Below, in pieces: positions 17,400-25,927 of a DNA stretch of 36,781 nucleotides (position 1 is its first letter; each line of letters opens with the position of its first letter). Under the pieces are notes generated by a model. That model searched no databases and had not been told where the DNA came from. It was given only the letters and a program-made list of their open reading frames with translations. The stretch is taken from the NCBI GenBank assembly GCA_003516285.1, contig DPCK01000021.1, positions 1 to 36,781 of the forward strand. The letters are read 5' to 3'. This DNA is from Lutibacter sp. (lineage in GTDB: Bacteria; Bacteroidota; Bacteroidia; Flavobacteriales; Flavobacteriaceae). The position numbers were made by a program, and so were the translations under genes.

Positions 17400-18168
17400 A
17401 ATTTGTAGAGATAAATTTCCTCCTATAGATTTATTTCAAGTAGGTGTAAACAGAGGCTTTTCAAAATGGAGAATATATGAAAATACAGTCATAAACGATT
17501 TTCGTAAAAATTCTGATCAATTTATCAATGGAGATTATAATTTTAGAAGACATCCTTCTTATGATATTTGGAAAAATGAAATTATAAAAAACCAAGGACG
17601 AAAATGTTGTTATTGTGAAAAGCCAATTGCAAATGGCACTTTAGACCATTACAGACCTAAAAATGGTTGGCAGCAAAATCTAGGTGACCCTATATCTAAA
17701 CCAGGATATTATTGGCTTGCTTATAGATGGTTGAATTTATTACTTACTTGTGGTGAATGTAATGATCAAAGTCAAAAAGGAAACTTATTTCCTATAGGAA
17801 ATGTAAGAGCTACAAATCAATTATCAAGATTAAATGATGAATTAGCAACTTTGATTAATCCATATGAGGAAGATCCAACCCAATTTATATCTTTTTACAA
17901 ATCAGATCCATTTTCAAAACATGCAAGAGGATATGAAACAATTAAAATATTAAAATTAAAAGACAGACCAGATATTTCAGAAGCTAGAAAGGACAACTAT
18001 AGTAATTATAAAATGGCTATGAAAATAGCACAATTACCATCCCCTTATAATATTATTAGCCAAGAAGATATTGATGAAGCCAAGGAGAGAATAAGGGTAA
18101 AAATAAAAAGTAAAGAACCATTCTCGGGAATGATCTTAGAAAATATAAAAAACGATAGCTTTGATTAA
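17392..18168 (+). CDS. ptuB: Septu-type HNH endonuclease (PtuB-like)
   Basis: This 258-aa HNH nuclease is likely the effector of the Septu pair. The metal-binding and catalytic residues are in the expected order: C72-x-x-C75 (CCYCE), D85-H86 in LDHYRPK, C120-x-x-C123 (LTCGECND) and N131 in KGNLFP. This matches the TIGR02646 family of putative HNH nucleases found with Septu ATPases and in some retrons. The first 60 residues and the C-terminal third carry no recognisable domain and may bind PtuA. The start codon ATG 17392 lies inside the end of ptuA, and the stop is one base before the mcrB ATG. The protein is therefore made from the same message as its ATPase and as McrB. The likely substrate is phage or host DNA or RNA; sequence alone does not say which. 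Confidence 0.88.
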   Translation: MIKICRDKFPPIDLFQVGVNRGFSKWRIYENTVINDFRKNSDQFINGDYNFRRHPSYDIWKNEIIKNQGRKCCYCEKPIANGTLDHYRPKNGWQQNLGDPISKPGYYWLAYRWLNLLLTCGECNDQSQKGNLFPIGNVRATNQLSRLNDELATLINPYEEDPTQFISFYKSDPFSKHARGYETIKILKLKDRPDISEARKDNYSNYKMAMKIAQLPSPYNIISQEDIDEAKERIRVKIKSKEPFSGMILENIKNDSFD

Positions 18169-18169
18169 A

Positions 18170-20758
18170 ATGGAATCAACAATAAAAGAAAAAATAGAAC
18201 AGTCTTTAAAAAGTGCATTTGTTCAACAAATTAGTAAAGAGCAGGATTTCTTTTTTCAAAAGGGTCAGGATGCGATAAAAAAATGGCTCAATTTTACAGT
18301 AAGTGATTTAGATAAAGCAGATTTAGAAAATCTGGCTAGTGATTATGAGGGCTTGCAAGTGTTGGCAAATCAGAGAGCAACAATTAATGAAATACTCAAT
18401 CTATTATTTGAAATAGTTTCCTACTGTGATAGTAAGGCGAAAGATAAAAATTTTCACAACCAATACGATGATAAAAGGTCATTAGCAATGGCTTATGTAA
18501 GAATGAATCATTGGATTGAAAAATTAATATTATACAAATTCAGCCCAAATAATGTTCCTGTTGGTTCCATACTCAATGCAATAAATTATCTGCTTGATCC
18601 GGCAAACAACGCTACTATTTTAAGTGAAAATCATCGGGCGATGATTTCAAAAAAACTATTTGAAAAAGATTATGATCCAAATGAATTCATTAAAGAATTA
18701 AAGCAATATTTTTCTTCTTATCAAATTGTTGTTAGCAATTCAAAAAACTATACCTGTTTACTTTCTAGCATTATCTATAACATTAAAAATTATTGGTTAG
18801 ATGATGTTATTGGATTAATGGCGTCTGATAATACAATTTGGAAAGATGATTTAATTAATGATATGAATGTGGATGATTATGCCGTCTTATGGAATAGTAA
18901 GAGACCAACTGGTACAAACGCTACGTTAAAACTGTTACGAAACAAAATTAATAATGATGAGTATTTCAAATTATTTTATTCAGTTCAAGGTAATGTTCAA
19001 TATGTTGCAGAAATAATTGATTTTGTTGAAAATGACAATCAATTGAAACAAAAAAACTGGCCTTCAAAATTTAAAAAATTAGTATGGTATCAAGATGATT
19101 TCACTAAATATAAAGATGATAATAAGTCGGCAAGTATTGTTTTTCTAGCAAAGAATTTTTACAAAATTAATGCAATCCCTGCAAGTGAATTTGAACTTTA
19201 TAAAAGCCATTCCTACCCTAGACAAGACAACTTAACTGCAATTGTTTCCGAGCCAGATATGACAATAATTCCTCCAGCAACAACAACTCCTGCAATATTT
19301 CCTGATATGAAAAATAATCATTCAAATTCGCTCAACCAAATCCTTTATGGCCCTCCGGGAACGGGAAAGACTTTTAATAGTATCAACAAAGCGCTTGAAA
19401 TAATAAATGAAGAGGAAGAGAAAAATTTAAATTGGACTGACCGTAAAGCGGTTAAATCTCTTTTTGATAAAAGAGTAGACGAAGGTAGAATTGTATTTAC
19501 AACCTTTCATCAAAGTATGTCTTATGAAGATTTTATCGAAGGAATAAAACCAGAAGAACCAGAAAAAGAAGGTGATCCGGTAATTTATAAAATAAAGTAT
19601 GGTATTTTAAGAAATCATTGTATTGAAGCAGGTTTTGAAATTGCTCAATTAAGAGAAGATGATACTACAGAAGAAGTATTAGATTTTTCAATTCTCTATG
19701 ACAAATTCGTTGAAGACATTGAAGAAAAACTCATTGAAGGTAAAGTAGTTGAATTAGTAATCAAGACTGGAGGTAAAGTACTTGTTGAGAGTATTTCTCA
19801 ACAAGGAAATGTTATTATTAAACATCACGATGGCAATAGGTCTTACACGGTATCAAAAGCAAGATTGACTAAATTACAGTCAGCAATCAAGGACCTTAAT
19901 GATGTCAGTAATATTAATGATGAATTCAGATCAATAATTGGTGGAAGTAATTCTTCCGCTTATTGGGCTGTTTTAAATGCTATTCGAAAAGAAAAAGTAA
20001 GTGTTCCAAAAAATAAAGAAAAAAGAAAATACACTTTTGAAGAAAAAAAGGAAGTTGTTCTTTCTCTTTCAAAATCTGATTTCAAAAATAAAGATGGAAA
20101 ACCATTTGTCTTAATAATTGACGAAATCAATCGGGGAAATGTTTCTGCTATTTTTGGTGAATTAATAACACTTATTGAAGACGACAAACGTCTAGGAAAA
20201 GAAGAAGCATTAGAAGTAATGTTGCCTTACAGTAAAGAAAAATTTGGGGTGCCACCAAACCTCTATATCATTGGCACAATGAATACAGCCGATAGAAGTG
20301 TAGAAGCATTGGATACAGCGCTAAGAAGAAGATTTAGCTTTCAAGAAATGCCGCCTGTATATGAACTAAAAGAATTAGACTATAAAATTTTTGGTCATTA
20401 CGCTTACGATGTCTTAAAAACAATAAACAAACGTATTGAAAAACTTCTGGATAAAGACCACGCCATAGGACACTCCTATTTTTTATCAAAAGACGATGAT
20501 AAAATTATGGTATCGTTTTATAAAAACATCATACCATTATTGCAGGAATATTTCTTTGGTGATTATGGCAAAATTGGGTTGGTTTTAGGTCAAGGTTTCG
20601 TCAAACCAAAAGATTGGGATAATGAAGATAGATTCTTTGCTGATTTTGATGATGAAAGTGCAAGCGATTATGAAGACAGGAATGTATTTGAAATAATAAA
20701 TTATAGCAATGATAAAACAGGTTTTGCGAATGCAATTTCTAAATTAATGAACATATAA
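18170..20758 (+). CDS. mcrB: McrB-like GTPase subunit of a modification-dependent restriction system
   Basis: McrB is a GTP-driven AAA+ motor that recognises modified DNA and activates the McrC nuclease. The C-terminal AAA+ core has Walker A GPPGTGKT (394-401), Walker B LIIDEINRGN (D651) and the McrB signature NTADRS (705-710) followed by ALRRRFSF. The first ~385 residues are a helical or mixed region that matches none of the DNA-binding domains I know from McrB proteins, so the modification it reads is unknown. At 862 aa it is almost twice the length of E. coli McrB. I chose ATG 18170, one base after ptuB; a TTG at 18161 would add three residues. The gene is followed 1 bp later by mcrC. Confidence 0.92.
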   Translation: MESTIKEKIEQSLKSAFVQQISKEQDFFFQKGQDAIKKWLNFTVSDLDKADLENLASDYEGLQVLANQRATINEILNLLFEIVSYCDSKAKDKNFHNQYDDKRSLAMAYVRMNHWIEKLILYKFSPNNVPVGSILNAINYLLDPANNATILSENHRAMISKKLFEKDYDPNEFIKELKQYFSSYQIVVSNSKNYTCLLSSIIYNIKNYWLDDVIGLMASDNTIWKDDLINDMNVDDYAVLWNSKRPTGTNATLKLLRNKINNDEYFKLFYSVQGNVQYVAEIIDFVENDNQLKQKNWPSKFKKLVWYQDDFTKYKDDNKSASIVFLAKNFYKINAIPASEFELYKSHSYPRQDNLTAIVSEPDMTIIPPATTTPAIFPDMKNNHSNSLNQILYGPPGTGKTFNSINKALEIINEEEEKNLNWTDRKAVKSLFDKRVDEGRIVFTTFHQSMSYEDFIEGIKPEEPEKEGDPVIYKIKYGILRNHCIEAGFEIAQLREDDTTEEVLDFSILYDKFVEDIEEKLIEGKVVELVIKTGGKVLVESISQQGNVIIKHHDGNRSYTVSKARLTKLQSAIKDLNDVSNINDEFRSIIGGSNSSAYWAVLNAIRKEKVSVPKNKEKRKYTFEEKKEVVLSLSKSDFKNKDGKPFVLIIDEINRGNVSAIFGELITLIEDDKRLGKEEALEVMLPYSKEKFGVPPNLYIIGTMNTADRSVEALDTALRRRFSFQEMPPVYELKELDYKIFGHYAYDVLKTINKRIEKLLDKDHAIGHSYFLSKDDDKIMVSFYKNIIPLLQEYFFGDYGKIGLVLGQGFVKPKDWDNEDRFFADFDDESASDYEDRNVFEIINYSNDKTGFANAISKLMNI

Positions 20759-20759
20759 G

Positions 20760-22028
20760 TTGAGTAAACCAAAAGAAAATATTGTTGTTTTCGAACACGT
20801 AGTACTTCGTTTTGACAAAGGAGAAAAAAAAATCACCGAAGATCAATTCAAAGCGCTGGAGCGATATTATGGTAATGGAGTGCCTTACTTTAAATTAATT
20901 TACAATGGTGTTCAATTTAACGAGCACGTGGGTGTTATTCAAATTGGAGATACACTAATTGAGGTATTGCCCAAAGCGGATAAAAATGATACAGATACCA
21001 CAAAATGGCGTAAAATTCTAATTGGAATGCTCCGTGCCGTTGGTGGTTTTGAAATCAAAGAAACAAGTTCAAGTAATTTAAAAATCAAGCCCAATACAAT
21101 ATTGGACCTTTATTTTGAACTTTTTATAAAACAAGTGGAATACCTGTTACATTCAGGTTTAGTTAAACAATATCGGAAAAAAGAAGGAAATGTTACTGCT
21201 TTAAAAGGGAATTTACTATTCAACAAACACATCCAACAAAATCTTACACATCAAGAACGGTTTTATGTTCGCCACACAACCTATGATGTGGAACACACTT
21301 TGCATTTTATTTTATATAAAACCATTCGTTTGTTGAAACAAATCAATACGAATACTTCATTACACAGTCGCATTGGTGCTTTATTGTTACAATTTCCAGA
21401 AATGCCGGAAATTAAAGTTACAGAATCAACATTCAATAAATTAAATTTCAATCGTAAAACCCAAGATTACAAGAAATCAATTGACATTGCAAAATTGTTA
21501 TTGCTGCAATACCACCCTGATATTACAAAAGGGAAGAACCACGTTTTGGCTTTAATGTTTGATATGAACTTGCTTTGGGAACAATTCATTTATGTCACTT
21601 TACGCAAAAAAAAGGAAGCAGGTACTACAATCACTGCACAAACATCAAAGTATTTTTGGAAACCGGAAAATGGAAGACGCTCCAGTATGAAACCCGATAT
21701 TTGGATACAAAAAGGAAATGAAAATATTATTTTGGATACCAAGTGGAAAAACCTAAATGGCTATAATCCTTCACCCGATGATTTACGCCAAATGTATGTC
21801 TATCACGAATACTATGATGCGAAAAAAGTAGCGTTGGTATATCCAGGAAAAGAAAACAGTAATAGAAGCGGAAATTATTTAGATAAAATAAAAAATAAAG
21901 AAATCATTGATAAAGAATGTAGTGTACTACTAATTCCCGTTGAGAAAGACATTAAAGAATGGCAAACAGCCATTCGAGAAAAACTATTAGAATGGTTTAA
22001 AGAGGATAAAACAAAAGCTAGTTCCTAA
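20760..22028 (+). CDS. mcrC: McrC-like nuclease subunit
   Basis: McrC is the PD-(D/E)xK endonuclease partner of McrB. In this 422-aa protein the catalytic signature is visible as D313 in KPDIWIQ and D326-x-K328 in ILDTKWK. The N-terminal ~170 residues form the McrB-contacting part, with VGVIQIGDTLIEVLPK and ALKGNLLFNKHIQQ typical of McrC. The start is TTG at 20760, two bases after the mcrB stop; I see no ATG nearby that fits the family. The pair is therefore translationally coupled. It closes the tightly packed run hsdM-hsdS-ptuA-ptuB-mcrB-mcrC; a REP-like repeat and a 184-bp gap follow. Confidence 0.93.
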   Translation: MSKPKENIVVFEHVVLRFDKGEKKITEDQFKALERYYGNGVPYFKLIYNGVQFNEHVGVIQIGDTLIEVLPKADKNDTDTTKWRKILIGMLRAVGGFEIKETSSSNLKIKPNTILDLYFELFIKQVEYLLHSGLVKQYRKKEGNVTALKGNLLFNKHIQQNLTHQERFYVRHTTYDVEHTLHFILYKTIRLLKQINTNTSLHSRIGALLLQFPEMPEIKVTESTFNKLNFNRKTQDYKKSIDIAKLLLLQYHPDITKGKNHVLALMFDMNLLWEQFIYVTLRKKKEAGTTITAQTSKYFWKPENGRRSSMKPDIWIQKGNENIILDTKWKNLNGYNPSPDDLRQMYVYHEYYDAKKVALVYPGKENSNRSGNYLDKIKNKEIIDKECSVLLIPVEKDIKEWQTAIREKLLEWFKEDKTKASS

Positions 22029-22129
22029 AAAAGGTAAACATATAAAATTCATTACCTCATTCAGCTGCACAAAAATCGCTTCTAGTCCAAGTATTCCTAG
22101 CATCAATGCTGCCGTTGCTTCATAGCCTG

Positions 22130-22149
22130 TCCTGAGCGGCGTCGAAGGA
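22130..22149. repeat. REP-like palindrome after mcrC
   Basis: TCCTGAGCGGCGTCGAAGGA lies in the gap between mcrC and the next gene and could end or stabilise the defense transcript. Confidence 0.6.
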
Positions 22150-22212
22150 GTAATTTCATATTTCAGATAACATTTATTATATTTAATGCTGTTTTTTAAA
22201 GAGGTATATTTT

Positions 22213-23286
22213 ATGGAAACCATCGAATTTACCAGAAAAGAATTATACGATATCGTATGGTCAACAACACTTTCAAAGTTGACGCAGCAGTATGCTTATA
22301 CCAACGACGGCATTAAAAAAATTTGCAAACAATTTGAAATCCCTATGCCAGATAGCAGTTATTGGTCAAAACTCAAATTCAATAAAAAGTTCAAAAAAGA
22401 AAACCTCAATCCGGTCTTTGGTGGGGTGGATAAAATCATTTTAACGATAAGGAAAGAAGGTGATCCAATAAATGTGGATCAAACACCTTTAACCATCAGA
22501 ACCAAAGAAATTGAGAATGATCCCAATGCGCCTTTAACTGTTCCTGATGTAATAACAAAACCTGATATTCTTACAATACAAACCATTCAATATTGGAAAA
22601 CAGCCAAGAATAATAGCTTTTACACTGATGATTCCAAATTACATTATCCAATTAGAGTAGAAGTAAATAATAGGGAAAGAGCTTTACGATTTATGGACAC
22701 TTTTACAAAATTACTCAGACACAGAGGGCATACTATTTCTAAAGAATATCATCATACTTGCGTACTAATTGATGGAATTTTTATAGAAATAGATTTAAGG
22801 GAAGCTTCTAAAAGAGTTCCTGCAAAACCTCCTTTTAGCGGCACAGAATTAGAACCAATTGGCGAATTTATTTTTAAAATAGGCAAATATTCCAGAGAAA
22901 AGGAATGGCGGGATGGAAAAATTAAAATTGAAAATCTATTGGCAAGGATAGTGGCTAAACTTGAAATTTATGCTGAAGAGGAGATAAAAAGAAATGAAAT
23001 ATATCGTATTAATAAAATAAAACGCGAAGAAGAGCAAAATCGCCAGGCAGAAATTACTAAACGCAGAAATGATGAAGTTGAAAAATTCAATAACCTTTAC
23101 GCCTTGTCAAAACAATACAACAAAACCCTTTTAATAAGACAATACATTGAAGCCAGAAAGCAAAAGGCAATAGCCAACAACAATCTAACCCCTGAAAAAC
23201 AAGAATGGATCAATTGGGCAACCGACAAAGCAAATTGGCTCGACCCATTAATCAATAAACCGGATGAAATTCTGGATGCCGAATAA
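22213..23286 (+). CDS. Hypothetical protein with N-terminal HTH-like domain
   Basis: This protein of about 357 aa belongs to no family I can name. Its first ~55 residues (ETIEFTRKELYDIVW, then IKKICKQFEIPMPDSSYW) look like a helix-turn-helix. Similar N-termini occur in uncharacterised bacterial proteins often found near mobile elements. The middle (about 130-230) is mixed and includes RVEVNNRERALRFMDTF. A long charged coiled coil follows (about 240-310, rich in Glu, Lys and Arg), and the end is Trp-rich. I chose ATG 22213, which has AGAGG 9 bp before it; the frame can be extended to 22186. It lies on the same strand as mcrC but after a 184-bp gap with a REP-like repeat, so co-expression is uncertain. 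It is convergent with the next gene, stops 6 bp apart. A DNA-binding role is inference. Confidence 0.75.
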   Translation: METIEFTRKELYDIVWSTTLSKLTQQYAYTNDGIKKICKQFEIPMPDSSYWSKLKFNKKFKKENLNPVFGGVDKIILTIRKEGDPINVDQTPLTIRTKEIENDPNAPLTVPDVITKPDILTIQTIQYWKTAKNNSFYTDDSKLHYPIRVEVNNRERALRFMDTFTKLLRHRGHTISKEYHHTCVLIDGIFIEIDLREASKRVPAKPPFSGTELEPIGEFIFKIGKYSREKEWRDGKIKIENLLARIVAKLEIYAEEEIKRNEIYRINKIKREEEQNRQAEITKRRNDEVEKFNNLYALSKQYNKTLLIRQYIEARKQKAIANNNLTPEKQEWINWATDKANWLDPLINKPDEILDAE

Positions 23287-23292
23287 AGACTT

Positions 23293-23862
23293 TTAGTTTT
23301 TATTACTTAAATTAATTAATTGGTCAGCAATTTCTTCATAATACTTAAGCCTTTCAAGTCTTTCAGTTTCAGTGTATTCCGGATGTATTTTTTCTTTGAA
23401 TTTTTTGACACTTAAGCCGATAAGTATAAAGGTAAGCGTTGTAAATGCAGCATTGCAAAAATAGCGTCTGGTTGGTGCCTCGTATTTTAGATAAAGCCCG
23501 GAGGTTAAATTGTAAATTTGTTGCGTTATCAAAGGATCTTCAAAAGTAGTAGCTTTATAATCCCGCACAAATTCATTTTTAAGCGCGTCAATTAAAAGCA
23601 AATTAGCCATCATTTTTTCACTGATAATTCCTAAGGCGTAACCCATTTTCGATTTTGAGGATAAGTCCCCTAACGGCCCTTTAAAGTCAAATAAATCATA
23701 TTTGAAAGCCGGATCTCCAACCAGTTTAATTTTTAAGACCCTTTCAAGTTCACTTTCTAAAAAGGACGCGGCCATCAGTAAACAAGTACGATCAGATCCC
23801 TCTTTTAGCTCGCGTTGAAATGTTAAGGTAATTGTAATAAACTCTAAGTCTCTCTTTTTCAT
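23293..23862 (-). CDS. MltR-like protein
   Basis: This 189-aa helical protein resembles the MltR fold family, first known from the mannitol operon repressor. Visible matches are the GSDRTCLLMAASFLESELERV helix, the GPLGDLSSKSKMGYALGIIS stretch, and the KNEFVRD segment where MltR-type proteins have a similar R/K-N-x-F motif. No DNA-binding helix-turn-helix is obvious, and there are no sugar-transport genes here. Control of mannitol use is therefore unlikely. MltR-like proteins are often found alone near defense genes and mobile elements without known function. The gene is convergent with the HTH-like gene, and 627 bp of mostly non-coding DNA lie upstream of it. Confidence 0.65.
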   Translation of the reverse strand: MKKRDLEFITITLTFQRELKEGSDRTCLLMAASFLESELERVLKIKLVGDPAFKYDLFDFKGPLGDLSSKSKMGYALGIISEKMMANLLLIDALKNEFVRDYKATTFEDPLITQQIYNLTSGLYLKYEAPTRRYFCNAAFTTLTFILIGLSVKKFKEKIHPEYTETERLERLKYYEEIADQLINLSNKN

Positions 23863-24088
23863 ATATTTTTTAATTAATTAGTAAGTTCAATAAGTTGGAA
23901 CAGACCTTGTCCAAATAATCCTTCCAAAATAAATGTGGTTTTTTAGCAATCTTTATAAGATGTAAATATAATTGGTTTGCATATATGAACAACTTATAAT
24001 GAATAGAAATCTTGTTTTTTAATGATGTAAGTCTACGCATCATTTATGATGAATCAAGAATTCCACATTTCCAGCAGTATTTCATTCC

Positions 24089-24107
24089 TCCTGAACTCGT
24101 TTCAGGA
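24089..24107. repeat. REP-like hairpin
   Basis: TCCTGAACTCGTTTCAGGA is identical to the copy at 2111-2129, 22 kb away. It lies in the 627-bp stretch 23863-24489, which otherwise holds only the possible gene fragment next to it. Confidence 0.7.
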
Positions 24108-24205
24108 TCTTATCATTTGAAATACAATCATGTCAAATACAGCTTCCAATTCCGCTAAGTAAGAGCTTTTACCTGTCCTGCGCCCGCCGCAGAAAAGCAC
24201 TTACT
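24105..24205 (-). pseudogene. Possible remnant of a P-loop NTPase gene
   Basis: One leftward frame reads GGRRTGKSSYLAELEAVFDM, which contains a Walker A match (GxxxxGKS). Upstream, a second frame reads METEQKRAMAKSKCF and a third LWKRSKREQWQK, so the frame would be broken. The composition is more GC-rich than its surroundings. No complete gene is present. It may be the wreck of an ATPase gene, or coincidence in a repeat-rich spacer. Confidence 0.25.
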
Positions 24206-24489
24206 TTTTGCCATTGCTCTCTTTTGCTCCGTTTCCATAAGAATGGTCTCAACAAAACAGAATGTCTAACAATTATTCGAGCCTGCTTAAAAATCAATAA
24301 TTAAAACAAAATCAATTATAAGGAATTAGATTACTGTTCCTGTAAACTTATTTTGCTTAATTTAGTCATTCATAAAAATTGCTGCTAATCAAAATAAATA
24401 AAATACAATATCTTTAATTAGGTAAATATTATTAACTAAGTGTAATGTTATAAGGGATAAAACACGTTGGCAACTATAAAGAAAAAAAT

Positions 24490-24978
24490 ATGAAATTTGA
24501 AGATTTAAAAAGAGTTAACCCAAAAGACTTAAGAGAAAAGACACCAAGTAATACTGGGATTTATTTTTGGTTCAAGAATGAAACAGACAAATTAATATAT
24601 ATAGGAACAGGTTCTGGAAAAAAGGGGCTCTACAATAGAATTGTCAGACAGCACCTTAATCCAAAATATATTGAATATAGAAGTGAGAAGCACTGTCAAG
24701 AAAAAGATAAATTTCAATTAAAACATCCAATAATGAAAGAAGTAAAAGGTGTTTTAAAAGCAGGAATTGACCAAAGTGCATTCAGAAAAAATATAGGAAG
24801 GACTTATCTAATAAAACCTGGAGTTGGAACTGTTAATTTTATAATGGAAAACTTATACTTAAAATATTTTGAAGTGTCTGACATAAATATATTAAAAGAT
24901 TTAGAAAAGGAACTAATAAAAAAGCATAAACCTGAACTTAATATTAGTCATAAATATAAGCTTTCAAACCGATTATAG
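24490..24978 (+). CDS. GIY-YIG domain protein
   Basis: This 162-aa protein contains a GIY-YIG nuclease fold. The two signature strands are GIYFWF (G23-I24-Y25) and LIYIGTGSG (Y37-I38-G39), followed by the family Arg (R50 in LYNRIVRQH) and a C-terminal acidic helix (E139, E141) ending KHKPELNIS, where the metal-binding Glu and the final Asn are expected. An ~80-residue insert lies between the Arg and the acidic helix. With no other DNA-binding domain it could be a small homing or defense nuclease or a repair enzyme. It lies alone, and an 8-bp inverted pair (GTTGGCAA at 24466, TTGCCAAC at 24992) brackets it. It starts at ATG 24490, 10 bp after CAACTATAAAG. Confidence 0.8.
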   Translation: MKFEDLKRVNPKDLREKTPSNTGIYFWFKNETDKLIYIGTGSGKKGLYNRIVRQHLNPKYIEYRSEKHCQEKDKFQLKHPIMKEVKGVLKAGIDQSAFRKNIGRTYLIKPGVGTVNFIMENLYLKYFEVSDINILKDLEKELIKKHKPELNISHKYKLSNRL

Positions 24979-25118
24979 AATTTATTACAGCTTGCCAACA
25001 CCTCATAAAATTTATGCTCAAATTGGATTTAGTACAAACCGACAAACATTCAATAATCAATTTACGAGTCACAAATCTTATAAAAATCCATTGTCTGTAA
25101 TTTAAAACCGAAACGCTA

Positions 25119-25631
25119 TTGAGAAAAAGAAAGAAAATTTGGGTAAGCATATTAGTAATTCTGATAATCGGATTTTTAATTCCTCAAAATTTGAAAATGC
25201 CTGTAAAAGGAGCTACTAAATCTAGCTACAATTCTAAATCATTTTGGGCTTACCCTTGGGGAAAATCTGTAACACACAAAGGAGTTGATATTTTTGCAAA
25301 AAAAGGAACTGAAATTAACTCTTCTACTTCTGGACTAGTTGTATTATCTGGAGAAATAAGTCTGGGAGGAAAATTCATTCTAGTCCTCGGACCAAAATGG
25401 CGATTACATTATTATGCACATATGAATGAATTAAAAACATCTTATTTTTCTTTTGTAAGTAAAAATTCGATAATTGGAACTGTTGGTACAAGTGGAAATG
25501 CTGCTGGAAAACCGCCACATCTACACTATGCAATTTTGACAATTATTCCATACGTTTGGAGAATTGATTCGGATAAGCAAGGTTGGAAAAAAATGTTTTA
25601 TTTAAACCCAATTGAATATTTAGAAAATTGA
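25119..25631 (+). CDS. M23 family metallopeptidase, membrane-anchored
   Basis: This 170-aa protein is a small M23 (lysostaphin-type) zinc peptidase, expected to cut peptide cross-links in peptidoglycan. A basic N-terminus and one hydrophobic segment (VSILVILIIGFLIP, about 9-22) suggest an uncleaved membrane anchor or signal peptide. Zinc ligands and catalytic residues are visible: H53-x-x-x-D57 (HKGVD), H97/H101 (LHYYAH) and H134-x-H136 (PHLHY). The glycine-rich turn GTVGTSG is typical of M23. The start is TTG 25119, since no ATG lies before the hydrophobic segment. It is a minimal enzyme without LysM or coiled-coil parts. A second M23 protein of different sequence lies at 32150. Confidence 0.87.
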   Translation: MRKRKKIWVSILVILIIGFLIPQNLKMPVKGATKSSYNSKSFWAYPWGKSVTHKGVDIFAKKGTEINSSTSGLVVLSGEISLGGKFILVLGPKWRLHYYAHMNELKTSYFSFVSKNSIIGTVGTSGNAAGKPPHLHYAILTIIPYVWRIDSDKQGWKKMFYLNPIEYLEN

Positions 25632-25715
25632 TAAATAAAAACTACCTACAAGTTATTGAAATTTAAAAATTAATATCTATATATAGGATATATCCTTAAA
25701 TTTAAAAAAATCACT

Positions 25716-25847
25716 ATGAAAACAATCCAATCAATTCAAAAGGTATTTATATTTTTTATTCTTATCAGTTTAATAGTTTCTTTTAGTAGTGGTAAGAAAG
25801 ATAATGAGATAGCAAAATTTTCTTGCCTTATTATAAAAAGCTATTGA
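25716..25847 (+). CDS. 43-aa hydrophobic/secreted peptide, perhaps a truncated gene
   Basis: An ATG-started frame of 43 codons. Residues 1-24 form a Lys-capped hydrophobic segment like a signal peptide (VFIFFILISLIVSFSS), followed by a charged stretch (GKKDNEIAKF) and an abrupt stop. The lack of any mature domain suggests either a very small exported peptide or the surviving 5' end of a lost gene. Confidence 0.35.
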   Translation: MKTIQSIQKVFIFFILISLIVSFSSGKKDNEIAKFSCLIIKSY

Positions 25848-25927
25848 TTTGGAAATAAATGGATTGAAAAGTTGGATAATTGGATAGTTTTTCATAATAT
25901 TTGATAAATTGTTAAAAGAATTATGCT

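Noticed and set aside
15804..18168. OLD/GajAB-type or retron-linked system
   Set aside because: The ATPase has no TOPRIM domain, the partner is HNH rather than a helicase, and no reverse transcriptase or msr/msd-like region is nearby; Septu fits better.
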